Of a stretch of DNA of 64,000 nt, positions 9,273 to 17,980 are shown piece by piece. Source of the DNA: Streptomyces abikoensis (GTDB lineage Bacteria; Actinomycetota; Actinomycetes; Streptomycetales; Streptomycetaceae); NCBI RefSeq assembly GCF_014648775.1, contig NZ_BMRT01000009.1, positions 248,001 to 312,000 on the forward strand, read 5' to 3'. Positions within the stretch are counted from its first letter, which is position 1. Each line of letters starts with the position of its first letter. Both the position numbers and the translations under genes were made by a program. Under the pieces are notes generated by a model. That model worked only from the letters and a program-made list of their open reading frames with translations, was not told where the DNA came from and ran no database searches.

Positions 9273-9923
9273 ATGGCGAAGATCGCCCTCTTCGGAGCCA
9301 CCGGCACCATCGGCAGCCGCGTCCTGCGCGAGGCGCTGGACCGGGGCCACCAGGTCACGGCCGTCGTCCGCGACCCCGCCAAGCTCACCGAGCAGCACCC
9401 GAACCTCACCGTCACCACCGGTGACGTCCTCGACCCGGCCTCGGTCGCCGCCGTGGCCAAGGGCCAGGACGTCGTCGTCAGCGCCGTCGGCGGCGGTGAC
9501 GGCCCCGGCCACCTCGCGACCATCAAGCCCGCGGCGGAGTCCCTGGTCGCCGGCCTGCGCACGCTCGGCGACGCGGCCCCCCGGCTGATCGCCGTCGGTG
9601 GCGCGGGCTCGCTGCGCACCCCGGACGGCAAGCAGGTCTGGGACGCGGAGGGGCTGCCGGAGTTCCTGCTGCAGATCATGCACGCCCACGGCGACGCGCT
9701 GGACTTCTACCGCACGGTCTCCGACGTCCGCTGGACCAATGTCTCCCCGGCCGGCCTGATCGAGCCCGGCGAGCGCACGGGCACCTACCGCACCGCGCTC
9801 GACGACCTCGTCGTGAACGCGGAGGGCAAGAGCCGGATCTCCACCGAGGACTACGCGGTGGCGCTCATCGACGAGATCGAGACGCCCAAGCACGTGGGAG
9901 AGCGTTTCACTGTCGGAGACTGA
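9273..9923 (+). CDS. NAD(P)-binding Rossmann oxidoreductase (NmrA/YwnB-like)
   Basis: 216 residues of the atypical short-chain dehydrogenase type. The N-terminus has the dinucleotide-binding motif GATGTIGSRV (residues 8-17) and VVRDP; there is no complete SDR YxxxK active site, so it may be an NADPH-sensing or quinone/flavin reductase-like protein such as YwnB. ATG 9273 is preceded by CAGGAGAC. Cytosolic. Divergent transcription from an AraC regulator suggests induction by that regulator's ligand. Confidence 0.87.
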   Translation: MAKIALFGATGTIGSRVLREALDRGHQVTAVVRDPAKLTEQHPNLTVTTGDVLDPASVAAVAKGQDVVVSAVGGGDGPGHLATIKPAAESLVAGLRTLGDAAPRLIAVGGAGSLRTPDGKQVWDAEGLPEFLLQIMHAHGDALDFYRTVSDVRWTNVSPAGLIEPGERTGTYRTALDDLVVNAEGKSRISTEDYAVALIDEIETPKHVGERFTVGD

Positions 9924-10012
9924 CCGTCTTCTGACGGAAAGTTCGATCGGATTCGACTCGGATTCGACCGGGGCGGCCCTGGTGCGGGGCCCGGTGGGTA
10001 GGCTCGCTAGCT

Positions 10013-10789
10013 ATGGAGCATGAGGTGTTCGTTCCGTTTCCCGTCGGTGCGGTGCGGCGGGTCCTCTCCGACCCCGCGCGCGTCGCCCGCTGCGTCCCCG
10101 GCCTCCAGCAGGACGCCTCGTCCGGTGCCGCCCTCACCGGGCGGCTCCGGCTGCGCATCGGCGGATCCACGATCACCTACCGGGGTGAGATGCGGCTGAC
10201 CGAGCGGGACGGTTCGTACGAGCTCTCCGGCGAGGGCACCGAGGCCCGGGGCTCCGGCACGGTCACGCTCACGCTGAGCGCCCAGCCGGAGGAGACGCCC
10301 GGCGGCACCCGGCTGAGCTGCACGGGAACGGTCGGCGGCGCGGGCCGGCTCGCGGAGTTCGACGCGAAGACGGCGGAGTCCGTGGCGCGGCGGCTGCTCG
10401 ACCGGTTCGGGGCGGCGCTGGCGGAGGAGTTGCGGGAGGAAGAGGCGGCGTCTCCGGCGCCGGACGGCGACGAGGCCGAGGTCTCGGTCGAGGCCGAGAC
10501 CATGGTCGGCGTCGATCTCGACGAGGATGGGCCGCTCGGCGGGCCGGGTGGCTTCGAGGACGACGTCCTCGACGACGAGCCGCCGGCGGAGGCGGCGCAC
10601 GCGCGCCGCACGATGATCGGCCGCAGTGCGGAGGAAGTCGACCACGCGCCGCCGCGCGGGCGCTACGCGCCGGTGCCGGCGCCGGAGGCGGCCACCGGCA
10701 CGGCCGTACTGCGCTGGGCCGCGCCGGCGGCGGCGATCGCCCTGGCGGGTGCGGTCGTGGTGACCCGGGCGTTCCGCCGCAGGCGCTGA
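10013..10789 (+). CDS. SRPBCC family protein with C-terminal membrane anchor
   Basis: 258 residues. Residues 1-145 form a START/SRPBCC domain resembling CoxG (carbon monoxide dehydrogenase subunit G), starting MEHEVFVPFPVGAVRRVLSD. An acidic linker (about 150-200) leads to one C-terminal hydrophobic helix (AAPAAAIALAGAVVVTRAF) and a basic tail, giving a tail-anchored topology with the ligand domain in the cytosol. No CO-dehydrogenase genes are nearby, so a general hydrophobic-ligand role is more likely than CO oxidation. A TAGGCT box at 9999-10004, eight bases before ATG, suggests leaderless transcription. Confidence 0.85.
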   Translation: MEHEVFVPFPVGAVRRVLSDPARVARCVPGLQQDASSGAALTGRLRLRIGGSTITYRGEMRLTERDGSYELSGEGTEARGSGTVTLTLSAQPEETPGGTRLSCTGTVGGAGRLAEFDAKTAESVARRLLDRFGAALAEELREEEAASPAPDGDEAEVSVEAETMVGVDLDEDGPLGGPGGFEDDVLDDEPPAEAAHARRTMIGRSAEEVDHAPPRGRYAPVPAPEAATGTAVLRWAAPAAAIALAGAVVVTRAFRRRR

Positions 10790-10934
10790 CGCGCGGGGTA
10801 CGCCCGGTGCGGGGCTGAGCGCCGTTTCCCGGTGCGGCCCGGTGGCCGGTTTGTGCCCACCCGTTCCGCCCCAGCGGAACGATTGCCCACAAACCGGCAG
10901 GTCGGCGTGGGCCGCAGGCCCTAGGGTCGGTGGC

Positions 10935-11732
10935 GTGAGCCAAAACGTAACGTTGGCGGCCGGGGCCGCCGAAGTGGTCGTGGATCCGGGCAATGGCTGC
11001 CGCCTCGCCGGCCTCAGGATCGGCGGAGTCGAACTGCTCCGCCAGGGACCGCGCTACGGCGCCTTCCCCATGGTCCCGTGGTGCGGCCGCATCGCACTCG
11101 GCCGCTTCCGCAACGGCGGCGAGATCCACCAGATGCCCGTCAACTCCCCTCCCCACGCCATCCACGGCACCGGCCGCGACACCGCCTGGCGCACCGCCCG
11201 CGCCGACGACCGGTCCGCCGCGTTCACCTACGACCTCGCCGACCCCTGGCCCTACAGCGGCCGGGTCACCCAGCTGGTGGAGCTGACGGAGGAATCCCTC
11301 ACCCTCACCATGGGCGTCGAGACCTATGGCGACTCCTTCCCGGCGCAGGCCGGCTGGCACCCCTGGTTCCTGCGGAACCTCGGCGTCGGCAAGGACGTGG
11401 AGATCGGCTTCCAGCCGTCCTGGCAGGAGGAGCGCGGCGACGACCACCTCCCCACCGGACAGCGCATCGAGCCCCGGCCCGGCCCCTGGGACGACTGCTT
11501 CGGGATGCCCGACGGCGTCGACGTCACCCTCACCTGGCCCGGCGCCCTGGAACTGAAGGTCACCAGCCGCGCCGAGTGGGTCGTCGTCTACGACGAGCAG
11601 ACCGAGGCGGTGTGCGTGGAGCCGCAGTCCGGCCCGCCCAACGGGCTGAACACCCACCCCCGCCTCGTCACGCCGATCGACCCCCTGGAGATCGCCACGA
11701 CCTGGACCTGGCGTTCCCTGGGCCTGGCCTAA
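10935..11732 (+). CDS. Aldose 1-epimerase family protein
   Basis: 265 residues of the galactose-mutarotase fold. The family pattern is visible: NGCRLAGLRIGG, FPMVPWCGRI, the catalytic-type histidine in PHAIHGTG, the second histidine in QAGWHPWF, and CVEPQSGPPNGLN with the conserved glutamate. It interconverts sugar anomers in the cytosol; the exact sugar is not defined. GTG 10935 was chosen because TAGGGT at 10922-10927 lies seven bases upstream, the usual leaderless arrangement, and because family similarity begins there. The stop codon TAA contributes to the -10 box of pyrE five bases later. Confidence 0.9.
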   Translation: MSQNVTLAAGAAEVVVDPGNGCRLAGLRIGGVELLRQGPRYGAFPMVPWCGRIALGRFRNGGEIHQMPVNSPPHAIHGTGRDTAWRTARADDRSAAFTYDLADPWPYSGRVTQLVELTEESLTLTMGVETYGDSFPAQAGWHPWFLRNLGVGKDVEIGFQPSWQEERGDDHLPTGQRIEPRPGPWDDCFGMPDGVDVTLTWPGALELKVTSRAEWVVVYDEQTEAVCVEPQSGPPNGLNTHPRLVTPIDPLEIATTWTWRSLGLA

Positions 11733-11742
11733 GCTCATGGAC

Positions 11743-12291
11743 ATGAGCGAAGCGCGCGAGGCACTGCTGGGCCAGATCAAGGACAAGGCCGTGATCCACG
11801 GCAAGGTCACCCTTTCCTCCGGCATGGAGGCCGACTACTACATCGACCTGCGCCGGGTCACCCTGGACGGCACGGCCGCGCCGCTGGTCGGGCAGGTCAT
11901 GCTCGACACGACGGCCGAGTTCGACTTCGACGCCGTGGGCGGCCTGACCATGGGTGCCGACCCGGTGGCGACGGCGATGCTGCACGCCGCCGCCGCGCGC
12001 GGCAGGACGCTGGACGCCTTCGTCGTCCGGAAGGCCGCCAAGGCCCACGGCCTCCAGCGCCGCATCGAGGGCGCCGACATCAAGGGCCGCCGGGTCCTGG
12101 TGGTCGAGGACACCTCCACCACCGGTGGCTCGCCGCTGGCGGCCGTCGAGGCCGTGCGCGAGGCCGGTGCCGAGGTCGTCGCGGTCGCCACGATCGTCGA
12201 CCGGGCGACCGGTGCCGCCGAGAAGATCAGCGAGACCGCGGGCGTTCCCTATGTCTACGCCTACGCGATCGACGAGCTCGGCCTGGCCTGA
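11743..12291 (+). CDS. pyrE: Orotate phosphoribosyltransferase PyrE
   Basis: Converts orotate and PRPP to orotidine 5'-phosphate, the fifth step of pyrimidine synthesis. 182 residues with the PRPP loop VLVVEDTSTTGGSP (type I PRTase motif) and the family N-terminus ending KVTLSSGMEADYYIDLR. Two ATGs compete, 11737 and 11743; a TAAGCT box at 11730-11735 sits seven bases before ATG 11743, consistent with a leaderless transcript, so the second was chosen. The promoter thus overlaps the stop codon of the epimerase gene. The gene is followed by the parS-containing palindrome. Confidence 0.95.
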   Translation: MSEAREALLGQIKDKAVIHGKVTLSSGMEADYYIDLRRVTLDGTAAPLVGQVMLDTTAEFDFDAVGGLTMGADPVATAMLHAAAARGRTLDAFVVRKAAKAHGLQRRIEGADIKGRRVLVVEDTSTTGGSPLAAVEAVREAGAEVVAVATIVDRATGAAEKISETAGVPYVYAYAIDELGLA

Positions 12292-12326
12292 TCTATTAGC
12301 CTGACCTGCTCTTTCTCAGGATGCGC

Positions 12327-12372
12327 GGCCGAAGGGCGCGGTGTTTCACGTGAAACACCGCGCCCTTCGGCC
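12327..12372. other. parS site inside a 46-bp perfect palindrome
   Basis: The core TGTTTCACGTGAAACA (12342-12357) is an exact match to the bacterial chromosomal parS consensus bound by ParB. It is embedded in a perfect palindrome with 23-bp arms (12327-12349 and 12350-12372) centred on CACGTG. By position it could also end pyrE transcription as a cruciform/hairpin. parS sites of Streptomyces cluster around oriC, so this supports an origin-proximal location. Confidence 0.88.
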
Positions 12373-12487
12373 AATCACCATGTGGAGCAATTTCACGAGT
12401 CTGGGAAGATGGGTCCGACGATGACCGTCGCCCCCTAGGTCAGGGCCCGTAGAACGCCCGTACCCGCACATCACAAGGAGCGGACAG

Positions 12488-13510
12488 ATGCCCATCGCAA
12501 CCCCCGAGGTCTACAACGAGATGCTCGACCGGGCGAAGGCAGGCAAGTTCGCCTACCCGGCCATCAATGTGACCTCGACGCAGACTCTGCACGCCGCTCT
12601 GCGCGGCTTCGCCGAGGCGGAGAGCGACGGCATCATCCAGATCTCCACCGGTGGTGCGGAATTCCTGGGCGGCCAGTACAGCAAGGACATGGTCTCGGGC
12701 GCCGTCGCCCTGGCCGAGTTCGCGCACGTCGTCGCCAAGAAGTACCCGGTGAACATCGCGCTGCACACCGACCACTGCCCGAAGGACAAGCTGGACGGCT
12801 ATGTCCGCCCGCTGCTCGCGATCTCCCAGGAGCGCGTCGCCGCCGGTCAGAACCCGCTCTTCCAGTCCCACATGTGGGACGGCTCCGCCGAGAAGCTCGA
12901 CGAGAACCTGGCCATCGCCAAGGAGCTGCTCGCCGAGGCCGTGAAGGCGAAGATCATCCTCGAGGTCGAGATCACCCCGACCGGTGGCGAGGAGGACGGC
13001 GTCTCCCACGAGATCAACGACGACCTCTACACCACCGTCGCGGACGTGGAGCGCACCGCCGAGGCCCTGGGCCTGGGCGAGAAGGGCCGCTACCTGCTGG
13101 CCGCCTCCTTCGGCAACGTCCACGGCGTCTACAAGCCGGGCAACGTCGTCCTCCGCCCGGAGCTGCTCCGTGAGCTCCAGGACGGCATCGCCGCCAAGCA
13201 CGGCAAGGCCGACCCGTTCGACTTCGTCTTCCACGGCGGCTCCGGCTCCACCGAGGAGGAGATCCGCACCGCGCTGGAGAACGGCGTCGTGAAGATGAAC
13301 CTCGACACCGACACCCAGTACGCCTTCACCCGCCCGGTGGCGGCCCACATGTTCCAGAACTACGACGGCGTCCTGAAGGTCGACGGCGAGGTCGGCGACA
13401 AGAAGACCTACGACCCGCGCACCTGGGGCAAGCTCGCCGAGGCGAGCATGGCCGCGCGCGTCACCAAGGCCTGCGCCGACCTGCGCTCCACCGGCACCAA
13501 GCTGAAGTAA
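12488..13510 (+). CDS. fba: Class II fructose-bisphosphate aldolase
   Basis: Zinc-dependent aldolase of glycolysis/gluconeogenesis: reversible cleavage of fructose 1,6-bisphosphate to dihydroxyacetone phosphate and glyceraldehyde 3-phosphate. 340 residues with the zinc ligands in ALHTDHC, the EVEITPTGGEEDG segment, the phosphate-binding GNVHGVY and FHGGSGS, and KMNLDTDTQ. Length and motifs fit the E. coli FbaA-like class IIA group. ATG 12488 has AAGGAGCGG upstream. It is preceded by the parS palindrome and a ~115-base leader, and followed by a strong terminator. Confidence 0.97.
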   Translation: MPIATPEVYNEMLDRAKAGKFAYPAINVTSTQTLHAALRGFAEAESDGIIQISTGGAEFLGGQYSKDMVSGAVALAEFAHVVAKKYPVNIALHTDHCPKDKLDGYVRPLLAISQERVAAGQNPLFQSHMWDGSAEKLDENLAIAKELLAEAVKAKIILEVEITPTGGEEDGVSHEINDDLYTTVADVERTAEALGLGEKGRYLLAASFGNVHGVYKPGNVVLRPELLRELQDGIAAKHGKADPFDFVFHGGSGSTEEEIRTALENGVVKMNLDTDTQYAFTRPVAAHMFQNYDGVLKVDGEVGDKKTYDPRTWGKLAEASMAARVTKACADLRSTGTKLK

Positions 13511-13540
13511 CCCACCACGGGTGAAGTAACCCACCGCGGG
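13503..13540 (+). repeat. 19-bp tandem duplication over the fba stop codon
   Basis: Two adjacent copies of TGAAGTAACCCACCRCGGG differ at one base (A/G). The first copy contains the fba stop codon TAA, so the second repeats the coding end and stop outside the gene. Confidence 0.75.
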
Positions 13541-13547
13541 TTTCGAG

Positions 13548-13587
13548 GGGCCCGGCACGGCCCGTACGTACGGACCGTGCCGGGCCC
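13548..13587 (+). terminator. Intrinsic terminator of fba
   Basis: Perfect 13-bp stem GGGCCCGGCACGG / CCGTGCCGGGCCC with a 14-base loop, followed by TTT. Confidence 0.85.
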
Positions 13588-13642
13588 TTTCGCATGGCCG
13601 CTTCGCGTGGCCGTGGCGGCCAAGGCGCGAGATGATCCGGGC

Positions 13643-15196
13643 ATGAGCGACTCCGCGCGGGACCCCCGGCGGGTGTCCCCCCAGCCGGAGGAGCCGGAGG
13701 CCGGCCCGGGCGCCGGCCCGCCCGGCACCGCCGCCGTACGCCTCGGCACCCCCACCGGACGGTGGGTCGTGCTGACGGCCGTCCTCGGCTCGGGCATGGC
13801 GCTGCTCGACAGCACCGTCGTCAACGTCGCGCTGCCCCACATCGGCCGGGACCTGGGCGCCGGCCTCGCCGCCCTCCAGTGGACCGTCAACGCCTACATG
13901 CTCACCCTCGCCGGGCTGATCCTCCTCGGCGGCTCCCTGGGCGACCGCTACGGCCGCCGCCGGGTGTTCGTGATCGGCGTGGTGTGGTTCGCCCTGGCCT
14001 CGCTGCTGTGCGGCATCGCGCCCGACGCCGGGGTGCTCATCGCCGCCCGGGCCCTCCAGGGCGTCGGCGGCGCGCTGCTCACGCCCGGCTCGCTCGCGCT
14101 GCTCCAGGCCGTCTTCCACCCCGACGACCGGGCGGCCGCCGTGGGCGCCTGGTCGGGGCTGGGCGGGGTCGCCGCGGCCGTCGGGCCGTTCGTCGGCGGC
14201 TGGCTGGTGGACGGGCCCGGCTGGCGCTGGGTGTTCCTGATCAACCTCCCGCCCGCCGCCCTGTGCGTCCTCGTCGCCCGGCGGCACGTCCCCGAGACCC
14301 GGGACCCCACGGCCCACGGCCGCTTCGACGCCGCCGGCGCCGCGCTGGGCGCCCTCACCCTGGCCGCCGTGACGTACGCGCTGATCGCCGCGCCCGACAA
14401 GGGCCTCTCGGCCTGGGTGATCGTCCCCGCGGTCGCGGGCGTCCTGCTCGGCGCGGCCTTCATCCGCACCGAGCGACGACGGCCCGATCCGATGCTGCCG
14501 CTCGGGATCTTCCGCGTCCGGCTGTTCTCGGCCGTCAACGTCGTCACGTTCTTCGTCTACGCGGCCTTCAGCGGTTTCTTCTTCCTCTCCGTCCTCCAGC
14601 TCCAGGTCGTCGTGGGCTGGTCCGCCCTGGTGGCCGGCACGGCCCTGCTGCCCACGACCGTGCTGATGCTGCTGCTGTCCTCCCGCTCCGGCCGGATCGC
14701 CCAGCGCGTCGGGCCGCGCGTCCCGCTCACGGTCGGGCCGCTGCTGTGCGCGGCGGGCATGCTGCTGATGACGCGCGTCGGGCGCGGCGCCTCCTACTGG
14801 CGGGAGGTGCTGCCCCCGCTCGTCGTCCTGGGCCTGGGCATGGTCACGCTGGTCGCGCCGCTCACCGCCACCGTCCTGGCCTCCGTCGACGTGGCCCGGG
14901 CCGGGCTGGCCAGCGGCATCAACAACGCCGCCGCCCGCGCCGCCGGTCTGATCGCCGTGGCCGCGCTGCCCCTGGCGGCGGGCATGGGGCCGGACGCCTA
15001 CCGGGACCCGGCGGCGTTCTCCGGCGCGTTCGACCTGGCGATGGTCTACTGCGCCGGAGCCCTGGTCGTCGGCGCCGGACTGGCCTGGTGGACGATCCGC
15101 GAGCCGAAGCCGGCGTCCTGCCACCCGGAGTGCGCCTTCCACTGCGGGGTGTCAGCGCCGCCCCTGGACCCGGGGGACGCGGGGCAGGGCCCGTAG
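13643..15196 (+). CDS. MFS drug exporter, DHA2 (EmrB/QacA) family
   Basis: 517 residues with about 14 transmembrane segments after a ~40-residue Pro/Gly-rich cytosolic N-terminus. Motif A between helices 2 and 3 is GSLGDRYGRRRVF, motif D1 LDSTVVNVALPHIGRDL and motif C-like GLGGVAAAVGPFVGGWL mark a 14-TMS proton antiporter. Substrates are likely toxic small molecules but cannot be named. No adjacent TetR regulator or biosynthetic genes are present. ATG 13643 is preceded by a possible -10 (GATGAT) rather than a ribosome site, suggesting leaderless expression. The C-terminal tail has an odd Cys/His cluster (CHPECAFHC). Confidence 0.9.
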   Translation: MSDSARDPRRVSPQPEEPEAGPGAGPPGTAAVRLGTPTGRWVVLTAVLGSGMALLDSTVVNVALPHIGRDLGAGLAALQWTVNAYMLTLAGLILLGGSLGDRYGRRRVFVIGVVWFALASLLCGIAPDAGVLIAARALQGVGGALLTPGSLALLQAVFHPDDRAAAVGAWSGLGGVAAAVGPFVGGWLVDGPGWRWVFLINLPPAALCVLVARRHVPETRDPTAHGRFDAAGAALGALTLAAVTYALIAAPDKGLSAWVIVPAVAGVLLGAAFIRTERRRPDPMLPLGIFRVRLFSAVNVVTFFVYAAFSGFFFLSVLQLQVVVGWSALVAGTALLPTTVLMLLLSSRSGRIAQRVGPRVPLTVGPLLCAAGMLLMTRVGRGASYWREVLPPLVVLGLGMVTLVAPLTATVLASVDVARAGLASGINNAAARAAGLIAVAALPLAAGMGPDAYRDPAAFSGAFDLAMVYCAGALVVGAGLAWWTIREPKPASCHPECAFHCGVSAPPLDPGDAGQGP

Positions 15197-15274
15197 GCGC
15201 GTAGGCGTAAGCCCGCAGGCACGTAAGGCCGACGAGGCTCCGGCACGGCGCGCGGCTGCGGCAGACTGGGCCCC

Positions 15275-15688
15275 ATGGCCATTCACGAGAACCTCCTCGG
15301 GGGACCGCCCCCGACCCATCTGCCCGACGACCCCGAGCCGCGCGAGCTCCTCGCCTCCGGCGCGGCCCCCGCCGAGGTCGCCGCCAAGTACCCGGCGTCC
15401 TCGCTGGCCTGGGCGCAGCTCGCCGACGACGCGTTCGAGGCCGGCCGGACCGTCGAGTCCTACGCCTACGCCCGCACCGGCTACCACCGCGGCCTCGACG
15501 CGCTGCGCCGCAGCGGCTGGAAGGGCCACGGCCCGGTGCCCTTCGAGCACGAGCCCAACCGCGGCTTCCTGCGCGCCCTCCACGCCCTCGCCCGCGCCGC
15601 GCAGGCGATCGGCGAGCAGGAGGAGTACGAGCGCTGCAGCACGTTCCTGCGCGACAGCTCCCCGCTGGCCGCCGACACCCTGGGCTGA
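15275..15688 (+). CDS. DUF3151 family protein
   Basis: 137-residue soluble protein matching the actinobacterial DUF3151 family: MAIHENLLGGPPPTHLPDD, the segment SLAWAQLADDAF, and a helical repeat-like centre (YAYARTGYHRGLDALRRSGWKG). Function unknown. In mycobacteria a DUF3151 gene lies close to fba, as I recall, and the same association (with one MFS gene between) is seen here, hinting at an old neighbourhood. Start ATG 15275; the gene is probably monocistronic. Confidence 0.85.
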   Translation: MAIHENLLGGPPPTHLPDDPEPRELLASGAAPAEVAAKYPASSLAWAQLADDAFEAGRTVESYAYARTGYHRGLDALRRSGWKGHGPVPFEHEPNRGFLRALHALARAAQAIGEQEEYERCSTFLRDSSPLAADTLG

Positions 15689-15854
15689 CGTCCCGGACGT
15701 CCCCGGCGCCCCGTCGCCAAGCGGACGGACACCGCCCACGACCCTTGCCGTGGGCGGTGTCCGCGACGCAAGATGCGAACAGGGGACCGGGGCTCCGATG
15801 CCGACGGGAAGGGGCGGACCGCTACCCGGGAGCACTCTGCGAGGAGAGTCCGCG

Positions 15855-16676
15855 ATGACGCACGCCCCCATGGCCCCCACCGTCGAGTTCGAGGGCACGA
15901 CCCCGTACGAGGACTACGTCCGCGCCGAGGTCCTCACGAACCTTCAGAAGCCCCTCTCCGACGACCCCGGCGAGATGGTCTTCCTCGTGACCACCCAGGT
16001 CATGGAGCTGTGGTTCACGGTCGTCGTCCACGAGTGGGAGACCGCCGCGCGCGCCCTGCGCGAGGACGAACTGCCCGTCGCGCTGGCCGCGCTCAAGCGG
16101 TCCACGTACGAACTGGCGGCGCTCAACTCCTCCTGGGAACCGCTCGCCCACCTGACGCCCGCGCAGTTCAACTCCTACCGCGCCGCCTTGGGCGAGGCGT
16201 CCGGCTTCCAGTCGGCGACCTACCGCCGCCTGGAGTTCCTGCTCGGCGAGAAGTCCCCCGCGATGCTCGTCCCCTACCGGGGCGCGCCGCGCGTCCACGC
16301 CGAGCTGGAGAAGGCCCTCCACGCGCCCGGTCTCTACGACGAGGCGCTGGCCTGGCTGGCCCGGCGTGGCCACGCGATACCCGCCGCCGTCCTCCACCGC
16401 GACCTCACCACGCGCTACGCGGGCGACCCGGCCGTCGAGGACGTCTGGCACCGCGTCTACGCGGGCGACCAGAACACCGACGAGTGCCGGCTCGGCGAGG
16501 CCCTCACGGAGGTCGCGGAGCTGGTGTGGCGCTGGCGCAACGACCATCTCGTCGCCACGAGACGCGCGATGGGCGCCAAGGTGGGCTCGGGCGGCTCGGC
16601 CGGCGTCGCCTGGCTGGAGAAGCGCGCGGGGAAGCACGTCTTCCCCGAACTGTGGACGGCGCGCAGCCGTGTCTGA
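15855..16676 (+). CDS. kynA: Tryptophan 2,3-dioxygenase
   Basis: Haem enzyme that oxidises L-tryptophan to N-formylkynurenine, first step of the kynurenine pathway. 273 residues; family motifs include EMVFLVTTQVMELWF, the distal HEWE, FQSATYRRLEFLLG (substrate-binding region) and the C-terminal RWRNDHLVATRRAMGAKVG with the proximal-haem histidine. ATG 15855 is preceded by GAGGAGAG. Its last eight bases overlap the kynureninase start, indicating translational coupling and a dedicated kynA-kynU operon. No arylformamidase gene was seen in the window. Confidence 0.95.
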   Translation: MTHAPMAPTVEFEGTTPYEDYVRAEVLTNLQKPLSDDPGEMVFLVTTQVMELWFTVVVHEWETAARALREDELPVALAALKRSTYELAALNSSWEPLAHLTPAQFNSYRAALGEASGFQSATYRRLEFLLGEKSPAMLVPYRGAPRVHAELEKALHAPGLYDEALAWLARRGHAIPAAVLHRDLTTRYAGDPAVEDVWHRVYAGDQNTDECRLGEALTEVAELVWRWRNDHLVATRRAMGAKVGSGGSAGVAWLEKRAGKHVFPELWTARSRV

Positions 16677-17907
16677 CCCCGGGGGCACCGGAGGATCAGG
16701 CGGAGGGCTACGCGCCGAGGCGGCCGCCCTCGACGCCGCCGACGCGCTGCGCGCCAAGCGCGCGGAGTTCGTCCTGGACGACGACACCGTCTACCTCGAC
16801 GGCAACTCCCTCGGCGCCCTCCCGCGCGCCGTCCCCGCCCGCCTGGCCGACGTCGTCGGGCGCGAATGGGGGCGGCTGCGCGTCCGGTCGTGGAGCGAGT
16901 CCGGCTGGTGGACCGCGCCCGAGCGGGTCGGCGACCGGATCGGACGGCTCGTCGGGGCCGCGCCCGGCCAGACCGTCGTGGGCGACTCCACCAGCGTCAA
17001 CGTCTTCAAGGCCGTCGTCGCGGCCGTCCGCATGGGTTCGGGAACGGGGGGCCGGGCCCGGGACGAGATCCTCGTCGACGCCGCGACGTTCCCCACGGAC
17101 GGCTACATCGCCGCCTCCGCCGCCCGGCTGACCGGCTGCCGGATCCGGGCCGTCCCCGTCGGCGACCTCGCCGCCGCGGCCGGCCCCCGCACCGCCGTCG
17201 CCGTCGTCAACCACGTCGACTACCGCACCGGCCGCCTCCACGACCTGCCCGCCCTCACGGCCGCCGTGCACGCCACCGGGGCGCGGATCGTCTGGGACCT
17301 GTGCCACAGCGCGGGCGCGCTGCCCATCGGCCTGGACGCCCACGGCGTGGACCTCGCCGTCGGCTGCACGTACAAGTACCTCAACGGCGGCCCCGGCGCG
17401 CCCGCCTTCCTCTACGTCCGGCGCGACCTCCAGCCCCGCTTCGACTCCCCGCTGCCCGGCTGGAACTCCCACGCCGACCCCTTCGGCATGGCCCCCGACC
17501 ACACCCCCGCCGGCGGCGCGCCGCGCGGCCGCGTCGGCACGCCGGACATCCTCTCCCTGCTCGCGCTGGAGGCCGCGCTGGACGTGTGGGAGGACGTCGA
17601 CCTCGCCGCCGTGCGCGCCAAGAGCCTCGCCCTCACCGACTTCTTCCTCCGCTGCGCGGAGGCGTACGTACCGGCCGGCCGGGCCACGTCCGTCACGCCG
17701 GCCGCCCACGCGGAACGGGGGAGCCAGGTGGCCCTGAAGGTCGCCCGGGCCGAGACCGCCGCGCGGACGGCGGCGGAGCTCGTCCGGCGCGGTGTGGTGG
17801 GCGACCACCGCCCCCCGGACCTGCTGCGCTTCGGCTTCACCCCGCTGTACACGACGTTCGGGGAGGTGGAGCGGGCGGCGCGGGTGCTGGGGGACGTCCT
17901 CGCGTAG
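16669..17907 (+). CDS. kynU: Kynureninase
   Basis: PLP enzyme cleaving L-kynurenine to anthranilate and alanine. 412 residues with YLDGNSLGALPR at the N-terminus, RSWSESGWW, WDLCHSAGALP and the cofactor lysine in GCTYKYLNGGPGAPAFLYV, all diagnostic for kynureninase. GTG 16669 lies inside the kynA 3' end (GTGTCTGA overlap, 8 bases). In Streptomyces the pathway serves tryptophan catabolism and supplies precursors for some antibiotics; no biosynthetic cluster is adjacent. Confidence 0.95.
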   Translation: MSDPGGTGGSGGGLRAEAAALDAADALRAKRAEFVLDDDTVYLDGNSLGALPRAVPARLADVVGREWGRLRVRSWSESGWWTAPERVGDRIGRLVGAAPGQTVVGDSTSVNVFKAVVAAVRMGSGTGGRARDEILVDAATFPTDGYIAASAARLTGCRIRAVPVGDLAAAAGPRTAVAVVNHVDYRTGRLHDLPALTAAVHATGARIVWDLCHSAGALPIGLDAHGVDLAVGCTYKYLNGGPGAPAFLYVRRDLQPRFDSPLPGWNSHADPFGMAPDHTPAGGAPRGRVGTPDILSLLALEAALDVWEDVDLAAVRAKSLALTDFFLRCAEAYVPAGRATSVTPAAHAERGSQVALKVARAETAARTAAELVRRGVVGDHRPPDLLRFGFTPLYTTFGEVERAARVLGDVLA

Positions 17908-17980
17908 TACTTGAGACGGACCCCCGGAGATCCGCTGGGAAGCGGACGACGCGCCCGCTCGCGTTGCCTACGGTTGATGT

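Noticed and set aside
10013..10789. Carbon monoxide dehydrogenase accessory gene coxG
   Set aside because: The fold matches, but there are no coxMSL genes nearby and a tail anchor has been added; kept as a generic SRPBCC protein.
12440..15142. 900-codon minus-strand frame over fba and the MFS gene
   Set aside because: Shadow frame; would also run through the fba terminator and two clear plus-strand genes.
15855..17907. Part of an antibiotic gene cluster
   Set aside because: kynA-kynU stand alone; the neighbours are core genes without biosynthetic enzymes.
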